A DNA stretch of 64,000 bases from Paracyclopina nana (Eukaryota > Arthropoda > Copepoda > Cyclopoida > Cyclopettidae), in NCBI GenBank assembly GCA_019096065.1, contig JAGUCH010000001.1, positions 5,022,001-5,086,000 on the forward strand, read 5' to 3'. Made by a program: the position numbers and the translations under genes. Below the pieces are notes generated by a model, which saw nothing but the letters and a program-made list of their open reading frames with translations, was not told where the DNA came from and made no database searches. The stretch's first letter is position 1; each line of letters starts with the position of its first letter. Of the stretch, positions 1 through 12,211 are shown piece by piece.

Positions 1-1663
1 CAAGCACTCGAGAAGTTTTCATCAATGAAAAGCTCCCGAAAAGCTCATTTTGCCAATTCGGGAACTATTCAGGCCCGAATCGGAAACTAAAATTCTGGTT
101 GGGTTCAAACGTCTCCAAAGAATAATTACTAATGACTGTCATCAGCCAAAGCTCATATGGTAGATGACAAGAGCCTTGGCAACAAAATATGAGAAAAAAA
201 GTCATTGTTACATCATTTCTCAAGATCGTTCTGATAAGGATTGAAGAGAAGAAAGGAGATGACAAAAAGAAGCTCTATATTTTTTTTGCATCGAACAACG
301 TCACACCTATCACATTTTCTGTAAATAATTGTGCCTTTTTAAGCAATGCATACACTTTTGAGCTGGAGGCTGCAATAGTCAGTCTCACGGGTCAAAAAGT
401 CAAGTCATTTTAACTTAGACACGCCAAGTTATTTTAGGTTAGACATTTTGTCAATGATTTTACCTTTTGGCGCAGCTGAATTAAGTTATCAAGTCTAGAT
501 GTTTTAATTAAGACCCCTTTCGGCAGAGCACTTATAGCTTTCATAAGTTTCCTTAACGTGCCAAAAATAATATTCATCAGGTGCCTTGCTAAAATGTGCC
601 TGTGCCTAACATGCTCATCAAAAATGATTCTAAGCTAAAATGACTATGCCAAAACGTGTCTAACTTATTCCCACTGTACAAAATATGTCAAAATGCTAAT
701 GGTAAGGATTGTCCTTTCCTTAATAGATGAACATCGCCATTGATGTTATATGCTTGTTTTACGAATTTTTGGGATCATTTTCCATCTAGTGATTTGTTGA
801 GTCAAAGCAATCTGTTAATGATGCTGCCTCTACAAAATAGCGTAAGGTACCATGAAAGGAAATTGCTACTTTCCTATAATGAAGGTGCATAAAAGGCCTA
901 ATTTCCTCGGGCTTTTCTCTCCAAAAATATTCACTTCCAGAAGTGTACGTCAAGCCTATTTATATATAGCCAAAGGTGGGGCTCAAAAGCTCAACCATAT
1001 ATTTTTCTACTTTTGGGCCCTTTTTTTTATCTTAACCCAACTTTTGTTCCTAACTTTTCAAATGAGATTAAAAAGTTGGCCTTGTGCAATTTTATTTCTG
1101 TGGAATCAATGTTGTGTGTAAAATTTGGGTTTTTAAAAGCTTCTTCTACTTTCCAAGGTCGGCGGGGGACTCCTGATTTTCATCAAGACAAAATCCAGAA
1201 AATCCGGCTGAAGAAAAGCTAAAATTATCCTCAAACCTCTGAACGAATGGGAAGCTTTCGTTTCAAGGCATGGCTTGGATGATTACTTTGGGGATTCCAA
1301 AGCTGCAATAAAACCAAGCTTCGAAAAATGTTCGGCTTCTTTTGATCAAGGATGAATATCTCACGGCAAGGTTGAATATCTCATTGCCTTGTTACTTACA
1401 GCTGGATAATAATAAAGCTATTACAATTCACAACAGTAACATAACAATAACAAACGCAAGTAGCACGCCTAGCGGACGGAAAGTTGAAACATTTGGGATT
1501 AGGGAGTAGTCGATTCAAAATTCAGTGCTACAAGATCCCTTGATGTGCGCGTGCAGTGAATTTTGGATCGTTTACATCGCCTAACAAGAAAAGGATTAAT
1601 AAAAGGACCGATCTTAGGGCAATTTTTGTGTGCATTAGCAATTTTTTTAGTTTCGTGTTGGGT
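1..1663. other. AT-rich intergenic DNA, no gene seen
   Basis: No open frame here has a recognisable domain, plausible splice sites or a signal peptide. The short ORFs are low-complexity and start in arbitrary places. I see no RNA gene. Confidence 0.6.
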
Positions 1664-1690
1664 ACATACTAAATACCGCACGCAATGCAC

Positions 1691-1780
1691 ACTACAAAAT
1701 ACCGCACACTACTAAATACCGCACACTACTAAATACCGCACACTACTAAATACCGCACACTACTAAATACCGCACACTAC
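1691..1780 (+). repeat. 17-bp tandem repeat array
   Basis: Five consecutive 17-bp units ACTACTAAATACCGCAC run from 1691 to 1775, followed by a partial unit. The first unit differs at one base (ACTACAAAATACCGCAC) and the rest look identical. Inverted degenerate copies occur at 2470-2518 and 3003-3090. Confidence 0.9.
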
Positions 1781-2071
1781 TTTTTATATTATATTATATC
1801 AATGAACTCATGAAACTGGCTGTTTGACCCAGGTTGAGTTTATGTTGTTATGTAACATTAACTTCCATACCTCCTATGTAAAAAAATGGGAAAAAATTGA
1901 ATGTGACAAGGAAAATGGGTATTTTCGATTTTACCAAGGTGTCAAGGCAGTTAATGTTACATAATGACTAAACCTCAATTTTGATAAAACGTATATGTTT
2001 CACTGAGAGTTTTTATGGCGTAAGAGGGCTCAGAATTTCTGGTTGGGAACCAAACTCCGTTTTTTGACATT

Positions 2072-2463
2072 AGGTGGATCCCACAACATTAGGCAGCTAA
2101 GCTTAAGCAAAAGCAAAGTAACTTTGATTGCGAATTTCTCAGCAACCTCTCAACTGATTCGAACCAAAATTGGTAGGATTCATCAGAGTTGCCTTATAAT
2201 TGTTCATGCCTAATTCAGTCCAAATCCGAGGTCACGTTCAAAAGATTGGTTTTAAGCAAAGCAAAGCTGGGTTAAGCAAAGGGAAATTGGGTACCACTTA
2301 GCAGCCTCGGATTTGCACTAAATTTGACAACAACAATTATAAGGCAACTCTGATGAATCCTACCAATTTTGGTTCGAATCAGCTGAGAAGTTGCTGAGAA
2401 ATATGCAATCAAAGTTACCTTGCTTTGCTTAAGCTTAGCTGCCTAATGTTGTGGGATCCACCT
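2072..2463. mobile_element. 392-bp long-TIR MITE, copy 1
   Basis: The ends are perfect inverted repeats beginning AGGTGGATCCCACAACATT. The arms extend about 133 bp (2072-2204 and 2332-2463) with a few mismatches, so the whole element can fold back. There is no coding sequence. A second copy of the same length lies at 46093-46484 and differs at only two positions by eye. I could not identify a clear target-site duplication or superfamily. Confidence 0.85.
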
Positions 2464-3703
2464 GTTTTTGTAGTGTGCGGTATTTAGTATGTTTGCCTAC
2501 TAAATACCGCACACTATATGCAGTCTGTCCATTCAAAATTGGATGTAACGGGAATCTAAACTTTGTGTCACATACTCAAGAAATAAAGGACTTTTAAGTG
2601 AAATTGTTGGAATGATTGAGCTTTTTCCCGTCTTTTTTGTAAAAATATAAAAAATCAATGTAAATGGTAAAAAAATAATAAAATTCATATTTCACAAAGC
2701 AACCCAGAAAATTTTCAAGAAAAAAAACTGATGCATCACTTATTTTTTTTTCTGTCACGCAGAATTCATAGATATTTTTCATTTAGTCAGAAAACAAAAA
2801 AGATGTCCAAAGGTTCAAGCTTTCCAACAATACCCAAAAAAATGAAATAGCCCAGTTCCATCAATGAAAATTAGCTTATACGCCAAAACTAATGATTCAA
2901 CTAGCAGTGTAAAGCACTAAGTAAAAGCAATTTGTTTTAATTATGAGTGTACTAGAATAATTGCTGTCAAATTTTTTCCAATGCATTTCGATTTTATTGC
3001 TGTTTGCGGTATTTAGTAGTGTGCGATAGTTAGTAGTGTGCGGTATTTAGTAGTGTGCGTTGCGTTGCTTTTGTGTGCGGTATTTAGTATATACGTTCGT
3101 GTTGGCTACAAGTTTTCTAAACTGTTAGAAATCATTAAGATCAATGGAGCAAGTTTTTTGGCACGCCAATTGAGAAGTCTGCAGATTATTTTGATTCTTG
3201 TTTTTACATTTCAGCCTCAAAAAAGTAGCACGGTTGTGTAAACCGTGAACCCTGAAATCCCAAGTATTTCTTCAGTAATGTCACTTGATGGCGTATCATT
3301 GTTATGATACTTTTGTCTATAGCTCAACTAAAAAAAAAGAGAGAGGACATCGAATCAGACTGAGAAATAAGACCGTTCTCATATTGTCGGAAAAAGCTAA
3401 GCTAAGGTAAAATTAGCTAAGCTAAGGTACAAATTATGCAACGAAAACCGGTTATTTCGCTCAACATTTACAAAAAGCAGCTACTTTGCATAAAATGTTT
3501 TATATGATGGAAAGTAATTTTCGCATGTATAATTCAGTTTACCAATTCATCTCAGTTCATATAACTACACATATATAAAGGCTCAGACGTTTTACTTTAT
3601 CAAGTGACACCCATTATAAAGTATTTTATAAGGTGTGTTGCTCCTCTCTTTGACCAGATATTGTCCAAGAAGTAAATCCCATTGCAGAAAAAAGGAGAAA
3701 AAA

Positions 3704-3776
3704 TGCCTTGCATGGGGATCGAACACTGATCATCTAGATTAGGAGTCCGACGCTCTACTGATTGAGCTACCAACAT
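3704..3776 (-). repeat. tRNA-like fossil (SINE head or tRNA pseudogene)
   Basis: On the minus strand TAGCTCAATCAGTAGAGC matches an A box and GTGTTCGATCCCC a B box at normal tRNA spacing, with CTCCTAA where an anticodon loop would be. The acceptor and anticodon stems do not pair properly, so I do not call a working tRNA. A truncated copy with the B box lies at about 4862-4895. Confidence 0.5.
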
Positions 3777-4579
3777 GTTATGTTAAAATTTCTTTTTATT
3801 CTTCTTCTAAGCTGAGCTAAGCTTAGCAGAGGAGTAGAGTCTCTATCAGAGATACCAGACAAAACTCGATCTAACACATCTTTTAGCTTCAAAAAGTGCC
3901 AAATTCAAAATGCACACTTTTTAAGTGATTCATTAACACTTTCGGCTAATCTTGCACTACTGAGGGCCTCTCAACCCAAGCCCTCAAAGTAATGGATCAA
4001 ATGCTAAGTCAAGATTGCCTGGTCTGATAACTTCATTAACATTTGAAAATTACTTTCCATCATATAAAATCGTATATATATGTAAACAAATTATAAAACA
4101 GGCTTACAAAATGTCTGAGCTCATTTTACAAAGTAAAAATCTCGTAGCATTACTTGGCTCTCGCAAGCTCGAGCCCGCAAAGTTGCCACTCAATTTTTAC
4201 TTAACAAAATTTGCTCAGCTATTTTATTAGCTTGTTTTATAAATTGTTTACATATATAAATAGATATTATATGATGGAAAGCAATTTTCGCATGTATAAT
4301 TCAGTTTACCAATTCTACACATATATAAAAGCTCTGATGTTTTACTTTATCAAGTGACACACATTGTAAAGTATTTTATATACTGAAATACGATTTCCTC
4401 GTGTTATAATTCAGTTTACCGATCCGACTCAGCTCTTTTATATCACAGTTCTTTCTAGGCAATTTGGGGGATATTAAATACTTAATGGCCCTGGAATAAA
4501 AGAGGTATTTTAAGTAATTTATTGCCCCTCATATTCCATGGAAATAATCCAAATTCCAAAGAAGTTAGAAAAAAGAGAG

Positions 4580-4650
4580 GATCATCCTAGGTTTGAACCT
4601 CAGACTGTTGGATCAGCATTCCAATACTCTAACCACTGAGCTATGGAAGC
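4580..4650 (-). repeat. Second tRNA-like fossil
   Basis: The minus strand reads GCTTCCATAGCTCAGTGG (A box), then a perfect 5-bp anticodon-type stem TTGGA/TCCAA around loop ATGCTGA, then AGGTTCAAACC (B box). The acceptor stem does not close, so it is probably a tRNA-derived repeat and not a functional gene. Confidence 0.5.
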
Positions 4651-5283
4651 ATCATGAAAATTGCATCAAAAAAAAATCAAAGAAATCAAAAAAAAGTTTT
4701 CCCATTTTAAAATCCTCGCTCAGCTATTTAATGACCCTACTTCACGTGCCCCAGCTCGAAATAAATAACTATTATAAGGTGTGTTGCTCCTCTGTTTGAC
4801 CAGAGACCATGATGATATTGTCCAAGAAGTAAATCCCATTGCAGAAAAAAGGAGAAAAAATGCCTTGTATGGGGATCGAACCCTGATCATCTAGATCTTT
4901 TAGCTTCAAAAAGTGCCAAATTCAAAATGCACAATTTTCAATTGATTGATTAATACTTTCAGCTACTCTTGCACTACTGAGGGCCTCTCAAACAAAGCCC
5001 TCAAAGTAATGGATCAAATGCTAAGTCAAGATTGCCTGGTCTGGTAACTTCATTAACATTTGAAAATTACTTACCATCATATAAAATCGTATATATATGT
5101 AAACAAATTATAAAACAGGCTTACGAAATGTCTGAGCTCATTTTACAAAGTAAAAATCTTGTAGCATTACTTGGCTCTCGCAAGCTCGAGCCCGCAAAGT
5201 TGTCACTCGATTTTTACTTTACAAAATTTGCTCAGCTATTTTATTAGCTTGTTTTATAAATTGTTTACATATATAAATAGATG

Positions 5284-5341
5284 GAGCGTTTGCTTAGCTA
5301 TTTTTACCTTAGCTAAGGTAAAAATAGCTAAGCAAACGCTC
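5284..5341. repeat. 58-bp perfect palindrome
   Basis: A 27-bp arm beginning GAGCGTTTGCTTAGCT is followed by AGCT at the centre and then the exact reverse complement of the arm. No mismatch was seen over all 58 positions. It lies directly inside the right outer arm of the fold-back array. Confidence 0.95.
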
Positions 5342-5404
5342 AACATTTCAAGCAAAGTAGCTTTTTGTGAATGTTGAGCGAAATAACCGGTTTTTGTTGC
5401 ATAA

Positions 5405-8400
5405 GCAAAATCATGGTCGAAAGTTGAACTTGACAATGTTCACATCCTTTGTAGGATTTTGTGCAAGGCTGCCATCTTGAAATGGCTACTGCATTGGAAA
5501 TGTCACATGTAGGCTGCCTGGGTACGGAGAAAATATACCAATTCCTCCGGTTGTTGTTGTTTTTCAAGGTATGTCGGCTTGGAGCATATCTACATTCTGG
5601 AATGAGGTATTTATTCTGTTATGCACAAGGAGGAAATAAAAAAAGGGAGAAAATCGAGCTCACGATAAAAAGTGATCAATCCAAAGGACGTTTTCCTAAC
5701 ACAAGGCTCAAACTAGATATCTACATTACAATAACATTGCATTCGTTGCGTTTTTTTGTAGCATAGAGTGGAGCTGCCCTATTTTTCGAACGTCATTCAT
5801 TTCCATTATGAAGTCTAGTTAATCATCGTTAAAAAAGGAGATGTTGTTAAAAAGCCTCGCCTAATCAGATACTTTGGCACTTGCTCAACTTTGCTATATT
5901 CAAGCTTACAAGATCTTTAAAAAGAACCCGATCTATTGCTTGTACCAATGCAAATAAATGCATCTTGCTCTTTCCAGAGGTTGCTATTTTGTACGTCTAT
6001 TAGTAGTATCTGACTCCAAAGCAGTCTTATGATCTAACGGCAATAGCACATGAAGCATTTCATCATTAAAAATGAGCATTTTTTTCTGGATACACATCCG
6101 CAATTTGTCCACTTTTTCTAGCCCATTGCAGGCAGCGCAGTTGTTCATTTGTTGTTATTTTTATCGTAAGCCAACTGCTATCATTTACTTTTTCTGCAGG
6201 GTCCACCTTTGACTGGAATCGAGATAAAAATCAGTCATATGTTCAACGCTGTAATTTTTTGAATAATGTAGCCACTTTATTTAATGAACACAAACTTGCC
6301 AATTACTTCATGCTCTCACCACCATTATGCAGTGGTTGACAGAGCTGTAAATTTTTGTTAAGAGTAAAACTTTCATTCCACCGTTTTTAAGCTGCCATGC
6401 CTTTTTTCGTATTGACTTCAAGTTTTTGGTCTGATCAGAGCCATAATTTGAACCCTACCTCTGTAATCTATTTCCCAAAAAAGGTCCGCTGTTGTTAAGA
6501 ACGAGATACTCTATTTTTACTGCTCTGGCGGTAGATTGACAAATGAATTGCTAAATGTGTTCACTGCGCCGGAGAGTAGCTAAGTTGCATGCTTACATTA
6601 ATCTGTGATTTCTATCTGAACATAGTCCCCTTTTGACGGGACGCCACGTACTGGCTGCACATTGAAGTGGAGGAGTGGGGAAAAAGGCAATTTTCCTTTT
6701 TCTAGAATCATTACCTGAAGTAGAACAATTCTCAGGAAAAATATGTGTACCTATCTGTGCTACAAAGCAGTAGATATTTTTAGAGCTTCCTTTATTTATT
6801 TTTCACAGCTGAAAGCATCGTGATATTGGGGAGAAGCAGCATTTATCATGTCACATTTACTTCACAAGTAAGCTATTGGTCAAAAACTACTCGGAAAAAA
6901 GCGTGAGAAAGATGGTAATCCTTATACGGTCTAGAGGCTCTGAATAAGTTGAAAAAAGAGCATAAATCTACGAGAGGAAGGGGGTGCAGGTGACCTCAAT
7001 AGAATGAGATAAAGCAACTTTTCTTTTGTGTAAAGTTTTATCCCCACAATCTTTTTTACTCCATAATATCTGCCTTGGTCTAGGTACTTGTTTTCTGCCC
7101 AAATAAACCCTCTGTGATCATGAACGAGCAAGGGGATAAATAAAGGATCCATTATTCTTCAACCCCTTGTAGCTCGCTATGAAATCAGGACAGGTAATTG
7201 CTCTGGCACAACCTCAATTTAATGGTATACATTTTTGTCAAGTTGCGCACGAGAATTGAGTGTAAGCTTGCGAAAAGTAGCAAAACCTCACAGCTCCAGG
7301 CTTTTTTCAGCCAAGGTGTCCCACACAAAAATGCGCAAATTTGTGGCAACACTTTTTTTTGTTAAAGGTGGCTGATGACAACAGATGTTAGCAGTCTCTG
7401 GCAACGAATACAGCGTTAATCTTTGGCCCCGTAACACCGTAGGAAAAGCTGGCCAAAAAAGGTTCAAATTATCGAGAAGAGTCACCCCTCTATTTTCGAC
7501 TGATTTAAAATGCACTTTTCAAGACAAAATCCAATTAATAGTGCATTTTTTCCCGCCGCGCTGGCTTCTTTGTCGAGAAACATGGGATTAATGGGATCCC
7601 ATCCTGACAAACAGGCTCGATAGACCAATCTGCATAACTTAAGGAACTTTCTATTGTTTGTGTTGATCAGAATTCACCCCATATCACCCAATACCAGTAC
7701 TATGGGCTGCACCGCGGGGAAAAGTGCTGAAAACGCGTGTCTTGCCCCACGCTACAACGTATTTTGATACCCGTTCAACCAAAAAAGCTTTCTCACAACA
7801 GGGGGTCATAATTGGGATTACTCACCGCTGCTCCATCGCGAGTGACAATTTCTGACTGAAATGGATCAAAACAAATCTGTACAAAAGAGCTGAGCATACT
7901 CTGAATCAATCCGAACTTAGGAACAAGAAATCAATTTTATCTGTCGAACGCAGGGTGATGATAATTCAGATGTTCAAAAATGCTCTTTCAAGAGCCTTCG
8001 ATGCGAGGAAGACTGATTTTCCCAGCAATGTACCATGATACACAGAGGAGAAGAATATCAAATCAATTATGATCAATTACCATCAGTTTCTTCACGCTGC
8101 GATATTTATTGATGTTACACGACACAATAGCCACAAATAGTAAGAAGTAACGTTATTAGATTTTCGCATCATCAAGCAACCTCAATGAAGCCTCGCCGTT
8201 CCTCCAAAAAGTGCCCTAATTCATTACAACCGAAAACATAAAAAAATTTGTCGACATCAGAAGAGGCCAAATCCACTTTCTCTGGCCAAATCCACAAAAG
8301 CCTACAGGTAAAAGGCATCTGAATTCCTGCGCTCGATCACAGTAATGTGGCAATGTCCATTTTGAGGACATCATCAAGACTGAGCACAGTGGGAGTTTAC

Positions 8401-8672
8401 ACAATCACGGAGATTGATAGATCAACCGATCACAATAAGAAAGGTCCTTCAAGGCCCTTTATTGTGCGTCCGCTTTCCTCTTTTGCCCTTTGGGTCAGGT
8501 TTTTGTATCTGCCTTCTTATTTTTGCAAGGTTTCGAGAAGAATAGTTTGAATTCACTAAATTGGCACGATCATTTTTATTGATATTCACTTATGAATCTT
8601 AATGAAAACCATTACTGACTGATTGATGTTCGAGAGCAAAGTGTAGGTAATTTGATATTGAAATTTCTACTT
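5405..8672. other. Intergenic region, no gene seen
   Basis: No frame has a recognisable protein family or credible exon structure. A minus-strand AATAAA at 8575-8580 lies about 95 bp past the stop of the prolyl hydroxylase gene and is its likely polyadenylation signal. Confidence 0.55.
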
Positions 8673-11031
8673 TTAAGGTGGGTAAACTCCTTTGAACCTG
8701 GTGCCAGGTTTGAGATCACAAGGCCTATTGTTCCACTGTGGTGCATAGCCTATCCATTTGTTGCCAACTGAAAAAGAGATCCTAAGTTGTAGTTAACACA
8801 ACACATGCAAGTAACTAGTAGATTTACTCCATTTTTGGCCCAAGAGGACTGGGCAAGCTGCATGCTTTGTTTCCAAGTCGGGCACCGCATCTGATCGGGT
8901 ATTGAACCACCACACAGCAGAGCCCTTCTCTTGAAAGATGGCCACTCCCAGAAATGGCCATACTGTCGCCCCACCCGCGAGAGGAGCATACAAGTTTGTC
9001 ATTACTGTGGAGACACGATTGATGTTTGGATAGTCACGCTCAGACTTGGTGTATGGGTAATAGTCGGGATGAGTACCATAATGACCACCAATGCCATAAT
9101 TTCCACACTTGAAATGAAAAAAAATCATCTTTTAAAAAATACTAAGGCAGTTACGAATTCATTGAAGTGGTTCACCATAAAATTATCAGATTGGCCTAGC
9201 TTGCTTGATGCAAATAGATTGGTGATGTGCTCTACTCTTCTGGTCATTTTGTCAAGGTAGACATTGTGCTCTTCAGTTGGCCAAGCGCTATTGGAGATGG
9301 TCAATATTGTAGATTTAACCAAAAGTGTGATGTTATTTATACTTTTTCATGGTCCAGTCGTTTTTACCGTTCTTGCCACCCTTCATCCTGCCTGGAGGAG
9401 GTCCCAATAAGGGCCCAAGAAACTTGGTTATTTCATCACATTCATGGGAGTACATCAATTCCCTGATGACTGCAATGTATGGGTCCTTGTGTTGTAGTTC
9501 AATTTTCATAGGTCCCAACTTGAGCCAAGGTGAATCGGCATGAGCATAAAAGCATTTCAAATCCTTAGTCTCATTGGCAGACTGAAAAAATGAAAATGTA
9601 CCTCCATTCTCGTTACTATAGCTCCATTAGAGGGTTACTTTGAAGGTTGCACCGGTGCAAAGCTGCTCTTTTTGCAGGTCTACTCTGAAGCTGTGCTCCT
9701 CTTGCAAATAATGGTCCCCTTTAGCAGCGCCTCGAATCCCAAAGGGATCCTCAAAATTGTCCTCTCTAATTATATCACTTCTGTTCTTCTTTTCCCTTTT
9801 GGCAATCTTCTTGACATCTTTTTTAGATATGTCATTCCCTTTCGGATATGGGAATAGCTTCGAGTTTTGAGTTCTGGACCCAACCCTCAGCTATATGAAC
9901 TCAAGAAATTATTTTGAAAGGTTGTGCTGTCTGAAGTTACGTACCAATAGTTGATCGTGATACCGTATGGTATCTTGGTATTCTTTCTCGATGTGAGAGG
10001 AATTGAAGTTGACTTCACCAAATGCGTCAAGAACATCTTCATTCCGGATTCCACCGGACTCTTCCAATCTGGACAATTCTACAGCTCCTCCATAAACGTC
10101 TATAGCAGTAGAATAGAGCCCCTCATTTCGACTAGTTACGCCGATCACAAATAAATCCCAGCCTAAAAGTAACTGTAATCCGGATTTGCCCATATTTAAG
10201 AAAAACTATCCAACTCACTTGAGAGTTTTTTCACGCTGGGCACTGATTTGACACCATTCCCATTAAAATAAGACTCAATCACTCCGTCCTTTATCATACT
10301 ATTTGTATTCAACTCATATAGTGAATGAAGTCTACCAATTCCAAAAGCAGCCCCATTGATTTCTCCCACATCAGCTATATCTGACAATGCAGTTCTGTTC
10401 AGAATGTAACCTAGGAAAATCAATGATTGATTGCGTATAGTAAATCTTCTTTTGGCACCAACTTACTCGAATTGTTAAGTGTGTCATTCAGTTTTGGTAA
10501 TACATTAGCACTAAGGAATTTCCATCCAAGGCCGGAGTGTTTTATGAGATTGTAGGCATTTATCGGGTGCCCAAGATATTCGACATTAGGTAACTGGTCT
10601 AACTCCAATTTCTTGTGGTTGTCAATATACCTGAAAAATGTGTACATACATTTAGGTATTATTAAAATTGACAAATTCATCCACTTCAACACTATTAAAG
10701 GAATTATCTCACTTCCACCACTTTTTAAAAGTAGCTGCACATTCATTCGAGCGTGCTAAATACTTGGTTGAACTACCATTAACTGGTGGCTCCGGAATTG
10801 CAAATAGTTGGGCTCTCTTACAAAAGTGTCAAGCTATTTAAAAATGTGTAATTTTAACAATGTCCATGACGTTAATCCTAAAAAAAACTAAAAGCTGATT
10901 CCACATACATTTAGTATTTTTTTTCTGAGCCATCTTAATTACATATTTTAACTATATACTTCAAAAACATGCTAATAATTTGATAAATAATGTGTTACCT
11001 TTGAATCAGAGGAGCAACGGTGTTAATGTTG

Positions 11032-11276
11032 TGTAGCAGGGAGCGTGTCGGCCTACGGGTCGACCGCTCGCTGCGCGCGCTCGCCTCGGGCGCGCGGTAG
11101 TATAACGAGTAGTATAGTGTGATCATCAGTAAAGGAAATAAATTCACCGCATTGACACGTGTTGTCTGCGGCCCAAAGACTGACCTCTGCTAGCCTCCAG
11201 GCCCGTCCCCGCTTGACGTAGCCTAGATACGAGTAGTGGCTTGATAAGTCACAGTAGTATATCTCGACCTACTACA
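11032..11276 (+). repeat. 5' LTR
   Basis: Begins TG and ends CA. It contains TATAA at 11101-11105 and an arthropod-type initiator TCAGT at 11126-11130, so transcription probably starts near 11128 (U3 about 96 bp). The polyadenylation signal AATAAA follows at 11137-11142. A GC-rich CGCGCGCTCG-type stretch precedes the TATA box. Confidence 0.93.
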
Positions 11277-11278
11277 GA

Positions 11279-11295
11279 TGGCGCGGGTCGTTGGA
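11279..11295 (+). other. Candidate primer binding site
   Basis: TGGCGCGGGTCGTTGGA starts two bases after the 5' LTR. The leading TGG is expected for pairing with a tRNA 3' CCA end. I cannot assign the tRNA. Confidence 0.55.
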
Positions 11296-11414
11296 CCTGT
11301 GATTTCATCACTCCACTACCCATTAAGTACATCCTGCCGGAAGCTATAAGTGCTAAGTATACACGATAAGTAAAAAAGGGATAATAGTGCTGCTCAAATA
11401 ATAAATAATATCAT

Positions 11415-11995
11415 GCTCGAGTCAACTGCCAGAACATGAACCTACGTGCAAGCCACGAAGTAAAGAGAGATTAATGCTGAAAGCATAAAAGGCAGTTGAC
11501 TATAAAAAGTAAAATAGTGGTGGCTAAAAATGTAAAAATGTAAAGCTCAGACCAGAGCAAAAGGGCAAAGATCACTCTGCAATAGCTGCAGCTGCAAACA
11601 ATCAAAAAGCTATCAAATAACAATCAAAGGGATTGTCCGTGAGAGCCAGCGGCCGAATGGTCAGCCCGGCCAACGCTGGTGCAAATCATTGTAGATCCTA
11701 GTTAAGCTAGGGCCGGTCAACTCACGGGCAAATTCCAACTGCAGGTGATCAAATAGTAATTGTTATGGGGGGACAATGGCCGAATGGTCGGGGCTGCTAA
11801 CACCAGTCGCAAATCATTTGGATTTCAGTGAATGCTGGAGCCGGCCACCCCATGACAATGTACAAATAAAGGGGTGGAGAAGGAGGATAGAAGCTCATGA
11901 CCACGTGGTGACCACATGACCGGTAGCGGATCAACAGCTGCGAGCTATCAGGATTCCACTGAAGCTAAAGCTGGTCACCACGTGCGGGTCACGGT
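11415..11995 (+). other. Untranslated leader with repeated branched hairpins
   Basis: At least four consecutive modules are each closed by a long stem: 11421-11430/11491-11500 (GTCAACTGCC with GGCAGTTGAC); about 11634-11643/11725-11734 (CCGTGAG with CTCACGG); about 11762-11770/11848-11856 (ATGGGG with CCCCAT); and 11899-11913/11973-11990 (CACGTGGTGACC with GGTCACCACGTG). Modules 2 and 3 share GGCCGAATGGTC and GCAAATCATT. Modules 2-4 share a GATyCxxxTxAAgCT-like inner hairpin followed by a GCCGG/GCTGG-TCA block. The closing stems differ in sequence but are complementary, which suggests conserved RNA structure. Possible roles are packaging or translation control; this is inference. Confidence 0.6.
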
Positions 11996-12111
11996 CAAAT
12001 AAACGATAATGAGAAATGTGACACCAGCGTGGCATTTTCGGTGGTCAGTAAACAATCAATAAATGTCACGCCACAACCCTCTGCAGTGACTCATGCGAGC
12101 GCGTTGGCGGA

Positions 12112-12147
12112 TATATAAGACCGCTGGTGGGGAATAGCCATCAGTTC
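12112..12147 (+). promoter_or_regulatory. Internal core promoter upstream of gag
   Basis: TATATAAG at 12112-12119 is followed by the arthropod initiator TCAGTT (12141-12146). Its A lies 31 bp from the first T of the box, the textbook TATA-to-start distance. A predicted 5' UTR of about 70 nt then leads to the gag ATG in a strong context (ACCATGG). It is separate from the LTR promoter about 1 kb upstream. Confidence 0.5.
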
Positions 12148-12211
12148 CTTTCGGGCTTTCCCTCAGTTAACAGTAATCACAACTCACTTCATTGTTGAAT
12201 CGTAGACCACC

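Larger units (their letters stand above)
1664..3090. mobile_element. Candidate non-autonomous element with inverted 17-bp repeat ends
   Basis: The left end carries TACTAAATACCGCAC followed by a direct array of 17-bp units (1691-1775). The right end (3003-3090) carries the same motif in the opposite orientation several times, and the last copy ends GTGCGGTATTTAGTA. A further inverted pair lies at 2470-2518. The outer flanks share a TCGTGTTGGxTACA word (1653-1666 and about 3096-3110), possibly a target duplication, though a few extra bases separate it from the right end. There is no coding capacity. A 392-bp MITE sits nested inside. Class is not assigned. Confidence 0.45.
3398..5404. repeat. 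Nested fold-back/duplication array
   Basis: Outer inverted arms (3434-3499 and 5342-5404) share the core ACCGGTTATTTCGCTCAACA. Between them, a block of about 370 bp is duplicated (around 3890-4260 and 4906-5276). A block with TTGCTCCTCT and GATTTACTTC-type sequence is also duplicated (3631-3745 and 4775-4895), as is a third segment (3503-3600 and 4268-4375). Each 370-bp block contains its own inverted repeat with TIR-like ends CCATCATATA (for example 4057-4277). This reads as non-autonomous elements inserted into one another and then duplicated. No coding function is seen; the 71-aa open frames in the blocks are repeat-borne. Confidence 0.75.

Noticed and set aside
1691..1780. CRISPR-like regular repeat
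   Set aside because: The 17-bp units are directly adjacent with no spacers; it is a minisatellite in a eukaryotic genome.
3704..3776. Functional tRNA gene
   Set aside because: A and B boxes fit but acceptor and anticodon stems do not pair, and a truncated duplicate exists.
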